Positions 46,601-60,100 of a DNA stretch of 64,000 nucleotides are shown here, piece by piece. The stretch lies in assembly GCA_018873245.2 (NCBI GenBank), contig JAEMBT020000008.1, positions 8,710,238 through 8,774,237 on the forward strand. The letters are read 5' to 3'. Within the stretch, counting starts at the first letter, position 1. Each line of letters opens with the position of its first letter. The notes under the pieces are model-generated. The model was given only the letters and a program-made list of their open reading frames with translations, had not been told where the DNA came from and searched no databases. The translations under genes were made by a program, and so were the position numbers. This stretch comes from Archegozetes longisetosus (Eukaryota > Arthropoda > Arachnida > Sarcoptiformes > Trhypochthoniidae).

Positions 46601-49600
46601 GTTTTTCGCTTAAGATAAATACTCAAAGAAACTAATACACAATAGATAGTAACTTCATTTTGAAAGTCTTTTTTAGTTATGCAAAACTTATCCTAAACTT
46701 AATTTGACTGCAAAATAATCCAATTAAAAGAAACCCGTTGACTGTTCTCAGAATTCATTCATAACTAGAGAGCTCTTAGGGTTGAATTCATATTTGATTT
46801 TGATTTTATTCTTTAGGAAATTCTATACAAGTCTAATATTCAGGCAGTATTTACAATCCATTTCCGAATTACATATCTCTTTATCTTATTTACAATTTCA
46901 AAGACTATTCATTCAAGTGCTCAGTAGAGGAAATTCTCGAACCCAGAGATCTGTTTACCACTTCCTAATCTCAAATTTTTTTCTCACCACTGATCCCAGT
47001 ATTAGAGGAGTGAAAAGAAAAGAATTCATTCTTAAAGCCTATCGCGTTTTCAGGTTCTTCGACACATTTTCTCCTCTTATTGAATGAAAGGTTTTTTTTT
47101 CTGATATCGAATGTAGTTTTGAGTTTTTTTTATGAAATCGTGAGTTAAATGTATATTTGTTTTCCCTTTTAGTCTAAATATAAGAAAATATTTGCCTAAA
47201 AATGCTTTAAATAACAATACAGTTAGAGAAATAGAAAAACAGGAACTTCGGATCAAATTACTCTAACATTTATATGAAACGAATTCTATTCTTATACAAA
47301 TATTCTTTTAGATCTTATTTTGCCGTTTATTTCATTGATTTTCCTTTAGTCGATTTTTCATTGTAATTACAACTGACTTTCAATATGAAGTAATAAATAT
47401 TTTCTTTTTCAAATTACTCTCAAATGAATTATTAAAAATATTACAATTAGAGTAGTACTACTTAATGGATATTTGAAGTAAAGCTATAAAAGTATATGAC
47501 ATTGAAAGCACACAAAATTCATGGTCTTGCTTTCGTATTAAAAATATTTTTCCAAAAGCTATTAAACTTCATTCATTTCATTCACGATGTAATATAGTTT
47601 TTTCCTCAAAAATTACAAAAAATAACCATTAGAAATTAAAAAACTAATGAACTACATAAACACAGTAAAATGTGTACACACAACTTATTAAGAAACTAAA
47701 ACTTTTCAATGAGATATATTGATTGAAATGAAGAAAATACTATAGATGAGCTTACTACTATTGGTGAACCCCATAAAAGACCATAATTAGTATTACTAAG
47801 CATAAACCATAATATTAGTATTGATTTTGATGTTCGGACAATAATGAGTTGACTAAAAGCATCTTTAGCTAAAAGCTGCTCATTTATTATTGCATTAAGA
47901 GCTAAGTAACCAGTTTTTGATTAAGTCTCACCACCTATTCGTCAAAATCGATAGAATCCCTGGCGATGACATTTTTAATCTTCATCGATCATTGTGTCAT
48001 AAAAGAAATGGGTCTCAACTCTCTTGTTACTGATAATGGCTTGGTTTAGTCTCTCCATTGTATTGAACCTGAAGAACAATTGCTAGGCATCAGTCGATAC
48101 TTAGGACTGATTTCTATTGAATATCAATAAATATCTCACTCATTTAGGATTACAGAAGTCGTAGAAAAACTTTTTCCACTTATTTCTCAGAATTGATTTT
48201 TATCTTCAAGTTTAAGTTAGTTTTGTTTGAACAAAATTCGATTTGACCCCAAAATAAGAGCCTAAATGAATAGATGTTCAGAAGTGTTAGGCAAACGAGA
48301 AAGAGATGCAGAGAAAGAGCAAAAATATATATCTCTAGAAGGCCTCGTTGTGTTGAGAGAACTTTCTCATAAGAAAATACAGAGAGAAATGAGTTTAAGT
48401 ACTCTTTTGGATGCTTTTATCACTTAATGATTTGTGTCAATCTATTTGACGCATCGCTTCTATTATTCCTATTATTTTGCGCTCTATTTCTGTGTTCCAT
48501 ATGTAATTATGTGAAACACAATTCGGTTCACTACTCGTTTCTATACTGTACAATCGCATCACTTCTACATTAACCGAATCTCTGCAAATGCATTTCTTTT
48601 TCCGATTACACCATTCTAATATTACACAAATTATCACAACAATTATGCAAATTTTCTCTCAAAAGTAAGCATTAGTTATAAAACTCAAGTTAGAAAAGTT
48701 ATTTTAAGCGTGAGATGAAATACTGATTAGTAGAAGAGTGATCTCAAAAACAACTTATCTACAGCTTGAAAATAGTAAAGGTTAACACGATTTAGGTTAA
48801 AGTAGATTTGCTCATCTGTAGTCCTAATCCTGGAAATGATAGCAACAAAAATATGATTAAGAATCAGACCAAAGAAAAAAAAATCTATTTGACTAGAGAT
48901 AACACTTTTTTAAGACGAACTAATCCTTATGTTCCCAATTGTCATCATTAGAGTTGAAGAACATTTTTGGACCTGATCTGGGATTCAATCATTGATTTGT
49001 AACTTCTGGTGATTGTATTGTTCTCTTAGTTCAGATGAATGAGAGCAGAGTTGATGAGAAAGGCAGTCATTTGAAGAAATGATCGCATGACTTTTGTCCC
49101 GTTGGATATAATTTGATTTTATTTGCAGACATAGCAAGTAGAAGAAGGAGAAGAGTTCACTTCTGTTAATAGGTCAATAAAATGACTTTTTTCTTTAGAT
49201 TTCTTATGACTCTCTTCTCTTGATTTATAAGTTTGTGCTTCGAGTCGATTGTCTGAATGTGAGCATAAACAATATATCTGTTTAAATGAAAGGAATATTT
49301 CTTGACTAACAATTTGTTTAAGTTTGTCGGTCTTTTTATGCAAGAGACTTTAGCTTTCTGAGAGTATTAACATAACTTTTTTATTTACTTATTGATTCAA
49401 TTCTAGTAACAGGATATTGTGTTAATAAATTATTTCTTATTCTAATGGCTAAATGATGAATAGCTTCAATTTCAATCAATTAAGTTGATGAACATTGAAA
49501 ATAATAAATCACTTTTAGATTTGCGACTGAAATATCAATTATAATACTTTGTGATTACTTTATGATTACTTTATGCTTTTTATTTATATGGTTTGCTCGC

Positions 49601-52600
49601 TATGAATAGCAGATTGCGTGAAGTATTTTTAGCAGAGATGATCAAATTTTCTACTGCTGCATAAATATATTTCTGAGTAATTGTGACGCATCTGAGAAAT
49701 TGATTGAATTGAGCGACACGTCGCTATTGTATAGAATGATTGAATTGAAGCTCAAAAATAAGTATATTTAGAAAGGAATAATATTTGTGTTACATAAATA
49801 TAATGCAAAATTAGAGGCTATGCAAATGGAAAAATTTATCTGACGCGAAAAATAAGCAAAAAGAGAGTAGTGTTCAGGAAATGAATAGCAAGAGAGAGAA
49901 ATTGAAAATTTTTTCTTTTTCTTCCACACGTTGTATTCGTGTTTCAATACATTTTTGAAATCTTATACAGTGATCGCATTTAATTTATTGTCAAATTTTC
50001 TCATATACGAGAATGATTTATTGCTTAAGGCAACAAGGATAATTAGAGTCAGATCAAATTTATTCTTTCCTTAACTATAAGACAAAGAATCTTTTATCCC
50101 AAAATCAAATTACAATTAAATAAAAGTTGAATACATTATTGTTAACAATCACAATGAGATTACAAAAGTTTATTGCTTTTAAGAAAAATAAAACTCTTTA
50201 GACTTTAGTTACTAGAGGAGTATAATTGATATGACACGAGAGACATTAGGCTGGAAAATAGTCAACAATTTCTTGCTTATTTTCACTGAATCGACAGCTG
50301 TTTTCACACTTAGTTTGAAAGTAAGAGACTTAACTCTAATTTTATTGCCATAAAAATCTTTTTTGAGAGAAGAAAATCTTCAATACTTAAGCTCAGTATA
50401 AAGCTTAGAAAAGTGCACAATACAAAATATTAGATTGCGGTCAGAATTTATCGATGGCAAAGTTTTGCGAGTCATAGAATATTTTGTCATCATACCTAAA
50501 AGAGCGGAAAGGCTGACAGAACGTGTAGTACAAATAGAAGTTTATTAGCTCTAAATTAAACACAGTTTACAAAACATGAGCAAATAATCAGTTCCAAACC
50601 TTCAAAATATTGGGCTTTATTTTCCATATCCAAATCTATAGAGAGGTTCGAACTTTGACATTAGGATTATTTCTAATAAGTCATTGTGCAATCTACTTCA
50701 AATAGTCTCCCTTAAATTTCTGATGCGTACAAATCAAAATCGGGATAGCATCACAATTTAGTAGTTTTACGCAGAGAATTATAGCTCAAATATGAACTTC
50801 AATTTCGAGAATAAAACCAACACTTGACTCAGGACTGATAAAAGCTGATATCTATTGTGAACAAGTCACGCTGAAACATATTTGGGAACTTTTTTTGACT
50901 TAAAAGTGCAGTAATCATTGATCATTCATTACATTGAAATGAAATGATTCATGCTTAAGTTTAATACACATTCATAAGTAAATGAATGCGTTCGCAAACC
51001 CTTCAAATTTTGCTCAGAACGCATAAGTTTGAGTTTGATAAGAGGAAAGCTATTTAGTTGTAGCTGTACCACTAATAAAAGAAAGCGTTCTGTTATGTAA
51101 TAATAGTTATTAGTTCTTCACAAACTTATTGCTATTGGAGATAAAAACTGTAAGTTATGTCCGTCAATAATGAATAACCCAAGTTATATGATCGCAAATA
51201 TACTATTATTGAGTCAAACTTTTACGTAATATTTCAAAAGAAGAAGAATCAAAAATTAAGATAAGTTTTCCGTTGTTGAAACTGTGAAAAAAACAAAAAA
51301 TTGTCAAGTAAACATTTTGTACTTTATACGAACAAATTCTCAAGCAATCGTAATTGAATTAAAATAATGAACAAGAAGATGAGATAAAAATATAAAAATT
51401 ACAGTCCTTACGCATAAGTGAAATAATTTCTAATTTGAGTAAGGCTATAATTTATTTCTACCAATTTTCATTATGAAGTATTCTACACAAAAGAGGATAA
51501 AACACATCTGATAAAACTTGTAATATTTTAAAAGTGTTTCTCATACATTCTTAATAACTGCTAGTTTAAAGTGAAAATTTGAATAATTTATCTCCATATT
51601 TGCTCAACAATTTGTGCGCCGCTTAATTTTTAGCCACTTAAGTGTGTTTTCATTGAAAAATGTCCGACTAAATCTAACCTAAATCAAGTTTTAGTTTTTT
51701 AACCACAGAATTTTTTTACTTAAAAATCCGTGTTTCGTCAAATAAATAAAAAATTAAACAAACTTTACGTCAAATTTTGTAAACTTGAAGTCAGATATCA
51801 TTGAAAAAGTGTCAAAATGATATCAAATATTTCTATCTTTTAGCTAAAATCATTTTGTTATTCTGAAGACAAGTTTATCTACATTTCAATATAAATCGAT
51901 TATTAAAGTGTGGATTCATTTTATCAAATGAATGTAACTTTTATTCTCCATAATTGAGTGCGATACCAATATGTTTTATACTAATTTTTTCATCTCATCA
52001 TAAGTTTCTGTGGCAACAGTTTAGTATTCAATTGTTTTCGTTCAATAATTGAGTTGCTATTCGACAATACCGGAGGCGAAACATCTTTGGTTCTGACTCA
52101 CTTTTACACTTTCATTGCTTTTATTGCAGATAAATCACAATAAATGCGATCAATTCTACCATAATTAATCATGACTTGCATTTGACACAAGTTTTACAAA
52201 GCATTTCAATCTTGTATATAGTTATAATAGAAATCATTTTAGAGATAGTGTTTAAGTCTTACTGTCAAACTTCAAAAATGGGTTTCAAATTGAGTATTGA
52301 GGTGGTTTTAATCAAAATTCGCCAATCAACCAATGCTACAGTGAATAAATCAAATTTGAATGCTGAAACAATTTTATTTGTCAAAAAAGTGAATGTGGTG
52401 TACATCAAATACTAAGAATTTGAAAAATTGACATCTTTCACTATAAAAGCAAAAGTTAAAGTATATTTCGTGTGAAATAATCACTTCGAACTCATTAAGG
52501 CATAGACATGACTCAAACATCTCATAGCTGACCAAAGAAAGTGTTTTGTTTAATTTTACATGAAAATTCTTCAGAATATTTTCAGCTGTTCAAAAGCACG

Positions 52601-55600
52601 GCATACCTGAACTGTATTTGAGCGAAATGATTATTGTTAAGAAAAGTAGAATCTAAATGAGGACTCATTATTGTATAACTTTTGGTCAGTATCAACTCGT
52701 ATCAATTTGAAAAATTACTTAGATTCAGAAAATGACAACGAGATAACTGAATTTTTCTATGAGGTTTGTGTTTATGTTTTATTCGGACACTAAATCAGAA
52801 ATGAGTAGAACTTGAATGAAAAACACTTTTCTTTCCTTCATTTTATAGAATATTTTTATACTTTACTCACGACTCATTAATAATTAAGAGATAGAATTAA
52901 AAAGAGATGGAAATATATTTTTATGTTCTCTTATCTAAATGAAATTTTGAGAGTAATTTTTTATTTTCATTTGATTTATGATAAATGAACGCATTTGTCT
53001 CATTATATTGATTGCCCCCGAAATGTCATTCAATAGCAATGCATCAAAAAATATACATAAATATTCTTATTTACGAAATCCTCATTTTATTTTCCAAAAC
53101 AAACTATTATATAAAAAAGCCACACAACTGCAAAAAATGCCAAACTTTGTATGAAATCAAATATTCATTTGGCTTACTATTTATGAGTGGAATAAGGGAT
53201 TGAATTTCAAGTCGAAATAGAATTGCAAAGAATCGCATTCTTTATTTATTTATTTCATACAAATTCTTATTTCTTCGGCACAACTTTTTTCAGCTCATGT
53301 GACATATAGACAGACGTGTTGACAAAAATGGAACAAAGAATTCGATACCAATAAATTATCAGATATTTTTGTTTCATTCACAAGTTATTCTTCTCAATAA
53401 ACAATTATTCTTTGGATACAATCGAGTAGTTTATGAAATTGTTTTGATTAGAGTAAAAAACATGTTATAACTTGAATGAAAGTTAGGTCCAGTGCACAAA
53501 ATAAACTTTGATTTATTTAATTGCAAGAAATGATCGGTTGTGATGAAGTGGTCCCCTAATTCCTATTCAACTCAAATGAATTCAATTCTTTAGAGAATTT
53601 GACACAAAATTATTTGTAGTTCAATGACTAATACTTTGTTGTTTTGTTGTTTTCAATTATTGCTTTTATGAAAACATTATTTCATAAGATTATTGTCTAA
53701 GTAATCAATTTTTATAGAAATATCCAGAAATGAAAGTCGAGTTCAATATTATTTGTTAAACATATTCAGTACAATTGAATGAGAGCGCAAACAGAAATGA
53801 ATTAATTGTTAAGCAATTATTGTTTGCAAACATTATATTCAACTAATATTTGCTTTTACTAATGATTATATGGAAACAACAACAACTAATGATTGAATTA
53901 TAACTTTGTATACTCCAATATATTTCAATTTAATTCTAAATTGTATATTAAAAGATAATTATTTCAATTATTCATTATATGTGAGAAAATGAAATAAAAC
54001 AAAATATAAGATATATTCGAACGAAATGTTGTGCCATACCATCAGTTTGACTGTCAAAATATCGAATCAAACATAATATGACCCCAATTCTGGTCGATTA
54101 GTGTCTCAAAGGAATAATATTTGAATTATTGCTAATATTACTTAATGTTCTGGATATCTATGAATTTAAACAATTTATTAATTCGATAGTAATAAACGAA
54201 ACTGGATTTCGTGTGACAGGCCTTTCAACAATTTTTATGCAATTTTTCAAATTAATTTCTACAATAAATGTATTTGTGGGCTGAATAATAAAATCTATTA
54301 ACAGACTAATAATGCAGAGCATATATAGTAATAGAGAATAATTGCGGAGTTGAGCGCTTCACAAAATATCACTCAAACTCAGTCTTAAAATAACATTAGA
54401 AAAAATCGATCAAATCTAATATTCTTCAGTTAACAAAATTTTTTACTCATCTACAGGTGATTTTGTGGCTCATACGCATCATAACATATATACTCATATA
54501 ATGCAGGAGTTTATTCTCTTGTGAACAAAAATTTATTTATTAGAGAAAATAAATTTAGAATTTATATTCCAAAATTTACTGCTTTAAATCATTTTCCAAA
54601 GTATTTTTCAACTTTGCATTATAAATTGTTGTCAATTTCATGTGCATTAAAACAATTTGATTAGTTTAAAATGTATGACTCATAAACAAAATAGTAAAAC
54701 TGAGATATGATGGGATTGTACTACATTTTAAACTTTGAATTCTACTAATAAGCACTAATTTTATCTCTAATTAGTTCATTGGACCAGAAATATATTTTGA
54801 GTAGCTTTTAGGTTATTTAATCAATTAAAATGTGGGCAGAAATCGATGTTTATATTAGTGTTTTTGTTATGATAACATTTTGAATGTTTGCACAACTTTT
54901 CTATTTATTCTTCAAACAAATGAAACTTTTAGGGTATTTCAGGTCAAACAGAACCTCATTCCATACAATGTCACTGAATTCCAAAAGTTTTTCATTAATG
55001 ACTGATCAATAACTCCAATATTTGATGTCAAATATAAAACAGGATATAAACAAAAATCTAATTCACAACAAATACAGTAAAGAATAAGTTGAAGTTTTAA
55101 TTCTCGAAACATGTTCTCAGTAAAAGTCAAATAATTGTGGTTTCAATTCAATTAATTGCTTTTGATTTCTAGCTGTAGATCAATAAAATAGAAGAATAAA
55201 AATAATATTAAAGATAAGAAAAGTCGGTTCACAACTAATAATAGGCTATTGTTTATAAACCAAATTAATAATAAGCCCGTAATGGAGGACATAATGTGCA
55301 GACATTGAGTCAAATAAGAATCGATTTATTGAACACGTTTTCCAACAGTTATTCTGTATTACATTTTCTTAAGTTATATTTTGGTCCTTTAGTTGTGTTA
55401 AGTCGAAAATGCTTTTTATGACTGAAGTAATAAATAGACTCTAATTTGGAAAATGTTTTTATGTTACAAACCGAATGAACATTCAAATCAATTAATACAA
55501 TACAAACTTCTCTAATGATTCATTAATATTATTAATATATATTTCAAATGAAACACAATTTTAAGATAAGAGCTCTTATGAAAGTCGAAACGCACGAAAA

Positions 55601-56717
55601 ATAAAAGCTTTTCTACAAAAAGAATTCTTAAAATTGAGAATTAGTTATGAATAAAGTGTTATTTGTTTTGTGTATACATTTTAAAGCCTTTGGAGGTTCG
55701 AATCCCTTTTGTTTTGCTAAGTGCTTAAGTTGTCTTTAGTTTACAAGAAGAGTATCCCAAACATCATAAAAAGTTTTTATTTTTATTGTTTGAGGCGTTT
55801 TATTAAACTGTCAAAATCAGGGATCATGTACTGAGTTTTGTGCTTTTTATATAAATTTAATCTTCCTCGCGAAATATCTTTTTATATATTATTTATTGCT
55901 GACATATGCGAAAATTCTTATTCGAAATTCGTTCTGACTTTATGTTTATCTTTCTATATTGGTTCAAATGAGTTTCTTGTACAATTAAATAATTTGAAAA
56001 CTGCGAAATCAAGTTCATTTCAAATTTAAAGGAAACTCACAATTTTGGGTCAAAACAAAAGCAATTTTCGACTTCAGTGTTCTAACAGTAAAGACATATT
56101 CCGTGCGCAGAATATTAATGAGATTTTTTTATCTTTATATGTGATTCAAAGAGAGATCTTTTCTCATGTAAATCATCTTTTATGACAAAAGAAATTCGTA
56201 AATTTGATAAAATTGAATTATAAATCTTATTAATAGAGTCCGAAATAAGTCTAGTATAGTAAGCAACTGTTCAATTTTCAAGCTATCTATTTGTGATAAA
56301 AAGTAATGTAAAAACCTTAAAAGAATTCTAAAGGCTATTCAAAGATCTTGTCCGCTAACAATAACATATTTTTCGTTAAAGAGAGCTCTCATCAAGAGTC
56401 AAAGCACATTAACTCAAATACAATGTGAACGCAATTTAGAACATTACCTGAACAGAAAGATCATGTACTAAAAAGTTTTTGACGACGAGAATATCTTTAT
56501 CATAAAAATTGTATTCAACATAATCAGAGCCACTTTGTTGGTCGCCAGATATGATTGATTTAAGTAATTTGACCACAAAACAAGTCTAAAAATCAAACAT
56601 AAACCGAATGAAAGACCAAAAAGTTCATATTGCTTGACATATGATACGAAAAGACGTCTCGATTTTATTAGCGGTATTGGTCTCAAACCTGATCATTCAA
56701 TGAGTGACTCCTCGGGC
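43678..56717. other. 13-kb gene desert
   Basis: I find no gene, tRNA or transposase. Paired minus-strand frames at 43873-44270 are rich in Lys/Glu but have no ATG for the second, no splice model and no family. Other frames at 45.1, 45.8, 46.8, 48.4, 49.1, 52.2, 53.0, 54.9 and 55.8 kb look like chance openings. A GGTTCGAATCCC box near 55696 is not part of a tRNA. The stretch may hold distant control elements or unseen 5' exons of the CNG-channel gene. Confidence 0.45.
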
Positions 56718-56725
56718 TATAAAAA
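56718..56725 (+). promoter_or_regulatory. Candidate TATA box upstream of the CNG-channel gene
   Basis: TATAAAAA preceded by CTCGGGC and followed at about 25-40 bases by a (CT)-rich stretch and CTCATGC. It lies 478 bases before the ATG at 57196. It is the best promoter-like site in the region but could serve another transcript. Confidence 0.28.
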
Positions 56726-57195
56726 TCAATTCGAGATCCTCTCTCTCTCTCCCTCATGCACACACTTGTGTCAATTGAGTCTCCTTTTATTGGATTGGTT
56801 CAAGTCATGTCCACTTTATCTTATATCCAGTGATTTATCACTTCCTCTCTTATTTCATAATCTTTTATTACTTTGAAAGAGATAAAGCTCAACTTTGAAT
56901 AAGAGACTTTTTTAAGTTTTAACCTGAAGGCATCAACAAATACTACAACGTGTTGTTCTGCGATATTCCGCCAATATTTCGATAAAGAAATAACAGTGAA
57001 TTAAGAAATGATTGATTTGCTCTTAACAGAATATAGATTTATTATATTATATTTTGACGAATATTGATATTTTCTATATTTCTGTGTTAGTGAATGGCAT
57101 GTATTTCATAAAGAATGGAAAATGAAATCTATCTTGAGATCAGGTTAACGATAAGATTAAGAATCAATTGTAGAATAAGTGTCACGTTCACAACA

Positions 57196-60100
57196 ATGGA
57201 AACTCAAAAACAAATAAAAAACTTGACTCACAATCAATTCGGTGCTGCCAACAAGAGAAAATTATTTAAATCCAATTCAATAACACCTCAAATATTGGCC
57301 ACAATTTCTAACTCGATTGATTCCAGCAATCAGTTACGAAGTAGTTGTAAACTGAGCTATGATTCAAATGAAGATTCAATTCAAAGAACTTTATCCGTGT
57401 CTAGTCCTCCAGTAAAAATCCAATTACCGATTAACGTGATCGAAGCCTCGAGTGCCGAAAATTCCCCCGAATTGAAGATCAGGTCTGAAAACAGTCTTAT
57501 TTTTAACTGTAATTCATATAAATTAGTGTAAAATTAAAAGTTGTGCATATTTTAATTGATATTTTAATTCATTGGTTGTTTCACAAAAGTAAAGAAATTT
57601 ATTTTAATACAAAACGCATTCTCTTTATTAAATATAACACAAACCAATGCGTTAATTGTAAATTTCAATTATTGTCTGAATAAAGGTCTCAATCGATACA
57701 CGAAGTGTCGAGAAGCGTCAATGAAAGTGAACAAGTAGAAAATGGTTTGATTCGCAACAATAGCAAAACTAGAAGTGAAGTCAATGACGAAGAATTGGAT
57801 CCCAACGGAAGCATTTGTTCAGAAATCGTACGCATTGAGCAATTGGCAGAGGAAGAGGAAGAAAAGAATGGTAGGGAAGAAGATAACAAGGCACGACTGG
57901 GAAAAGTGGCGCACTTTGTTAGCGTATGTCTTGTAATGGTTTGGTTTCTGGTTATTTTTCTTATTATATGTTTCTTCTCAAAGATTGTCACCCAATGGGC
58001 TAAAGACCATAAAAGACAAGAATCTCTTTCTAGTCCGGATTCATTCCTAGAGAAGTTCGCGATGGCTCACGATGATTATGGCCTTAACGCTCCTTTGGAT
58101 CAAAATAAATCCTATTGCTTTGGAAAGTATGCGAAATATATATTATTCCAGTGAACACTCAATAATTATTAAGTGATTTCGTAAATAGTTCTTGAAAGAT
58201 ATAAACCCCTACTTATCATAAGCTGGGAGCCAATCGTATCAGGAACCTCAAGTAAACTTTGAAACAATGAATGAGCATTAGGTCTAAGACATTAACAATT
58301 TAAATTTCTCAAGCAGTTAAAGGGATCTCAATATCTGAATATAAATGATTCCTAAGTACACTTTTCTTGAGATTTTTAAATACCTATCAAATGATTTACC
58401 CTGAGTCAAAATTGATTATTACTTGATTGAGACGAATTGCTAAAGAAAATTGAATTATGAAAGGCTAACCTTTTCTATCGTGCGTTGCTTTGAAAATGAC
58501 ACAAACTCTGATGAAACGTTTCATTTAATTTGTTAGGATTAGACGGACTTTAGTGATCGATCCCTCAGGGCGTAAGTCTTAGCAATAAAAGTCTAAATAA
58601 ACTTTCACTAATTCTCATTTGTTCATAAATATCTAGATTTGTATTACAGATGGCTTTCTCTAATCAGGTGACGAAATAAGACTTAATTGTTGTTCATTAA
58701 AGTAACACTGAATTGTCGACCATTTACTCTAATTTACTTGTTTTGTTTGTGTTGTAATTAGTTTAGCGGTTCTCTACAATGTCCTTATGATTATCGGCAG
58801 ATCTGTCTTTTGGCAATTGCAGAACATGTCTCTCGTGTCTTGGATTATCATTGACTATGTGTTTGATGCCATCTATTTGTTGGATATGTTAGTCAACTCA
58901 AGAACTGGTATTCACTTCATTAAACATATAGTCTATTAGTTGTATTAGTCTCAATGAAACTTTTGTCATCTTTTCCTAAATTTAGATTAGTTTTCTCATC
59001 TGGAGATTGCTTTGTTTATCAGTGATAATTGTCTATCTTTTAATGAGTTTTATTCAACAATTTTACTATTCAGTAGTTTGAAAAGTTTATGAATTACTTC
59101 ATGGTTTTTAGGAAGAGATAACACGTTTTGAGTCAATTGAAAGGGACTGAAGCTAGTTAAAGCATTGTATTGTTATCACGCTCCGATAGACAGCCAAAAC
59201 AATTACTGAATAATAGCTTTTATTTAGAGTAGATCACAATCAATTGAGTTGTAGTTTGACTCGAGTTAAGGTTAAGTTCATGGAAAACAATTTCCTTGTA
59301 TTGAGTAAAACTTAACTACAATAATTATCGTATCGATTTAGGAAGCTATCATATTTATTGTGTAAACCGTCTGCACGAAATCACTCTCACAACAATAGGA
59401 AATTAACCAAATATGAACTAATAAAAAATATCCCAATTTTTATAAATTGGTTTCTCATTCATTAAAAATGAATAAATTTTACACTTTCTACTCATTTTTA
59501 GGTTATTTAGAGTCTGGTCTGTTAGTTCGCGATTCAAACAAGTTATTAATAAATTACATGAAATCATATAAATTCAAATTGGACTTAATCTCATTAATCC
59601 CGACCGATCTGTTCTATATAGTAACGGGTCTCGTGTGTGAACCCAATTATCTCTATCCGTGTTCGGTAATCGTCAGAATTAATCGACTCTTTCGCTTTCA
59701 TAGACTTCAGGAATTTTTCGACAGAACAGAAACCAGAACTAACTTTCCGTATGCTTTTCGTATCGCAAAACTTGTTTTCTATATTTTAATACTAATCCAC
59801 TGGAACGCGTGCATATATTTCGCGATATCGTATTTCATTGGTTTTGATTCCGACAGATGGGTTTATAATCGCAGACCAAATGAAACCGAAGAATCTCTAA
59901 GACATCAATATATTTATTGTTTTTATTGGTCAACTTTGACACTCACCACTATCGGAGAGGTGCCGATTCCCGAAACGGATGTCGAGTATATTTTTGTTGT
60001 CTTCAACTTTCTCATCGGTTAGTATTCATTGTTAGTTTTAGGAAGGTGTTTTACTTGGAGTTTGATCAATAGCTGATTAACAAAAATTTAATTAAAGAGT

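Noticed and set aside
46782..47087. 101-codon plus-strand frame
   Set aside because: Phe/Leu/Ser-rich composition as expected from pyrimidine-rich AT DNA; no domain.
55690..55710. GGTTCGAATCCC, a perfect tRNA B box
   Set aside because: No A box, acceptor stem or cloverleaf can be formed with the 80 bases upstream, so it is not a tRNA and probably chance.
57890..58010. A transmembrane helix in the N-terminus of the CNG channel
   Set aside because: The hydrophobic codons coincide exactly with a 60-base stretch that has good intron donor and acceptor sites.
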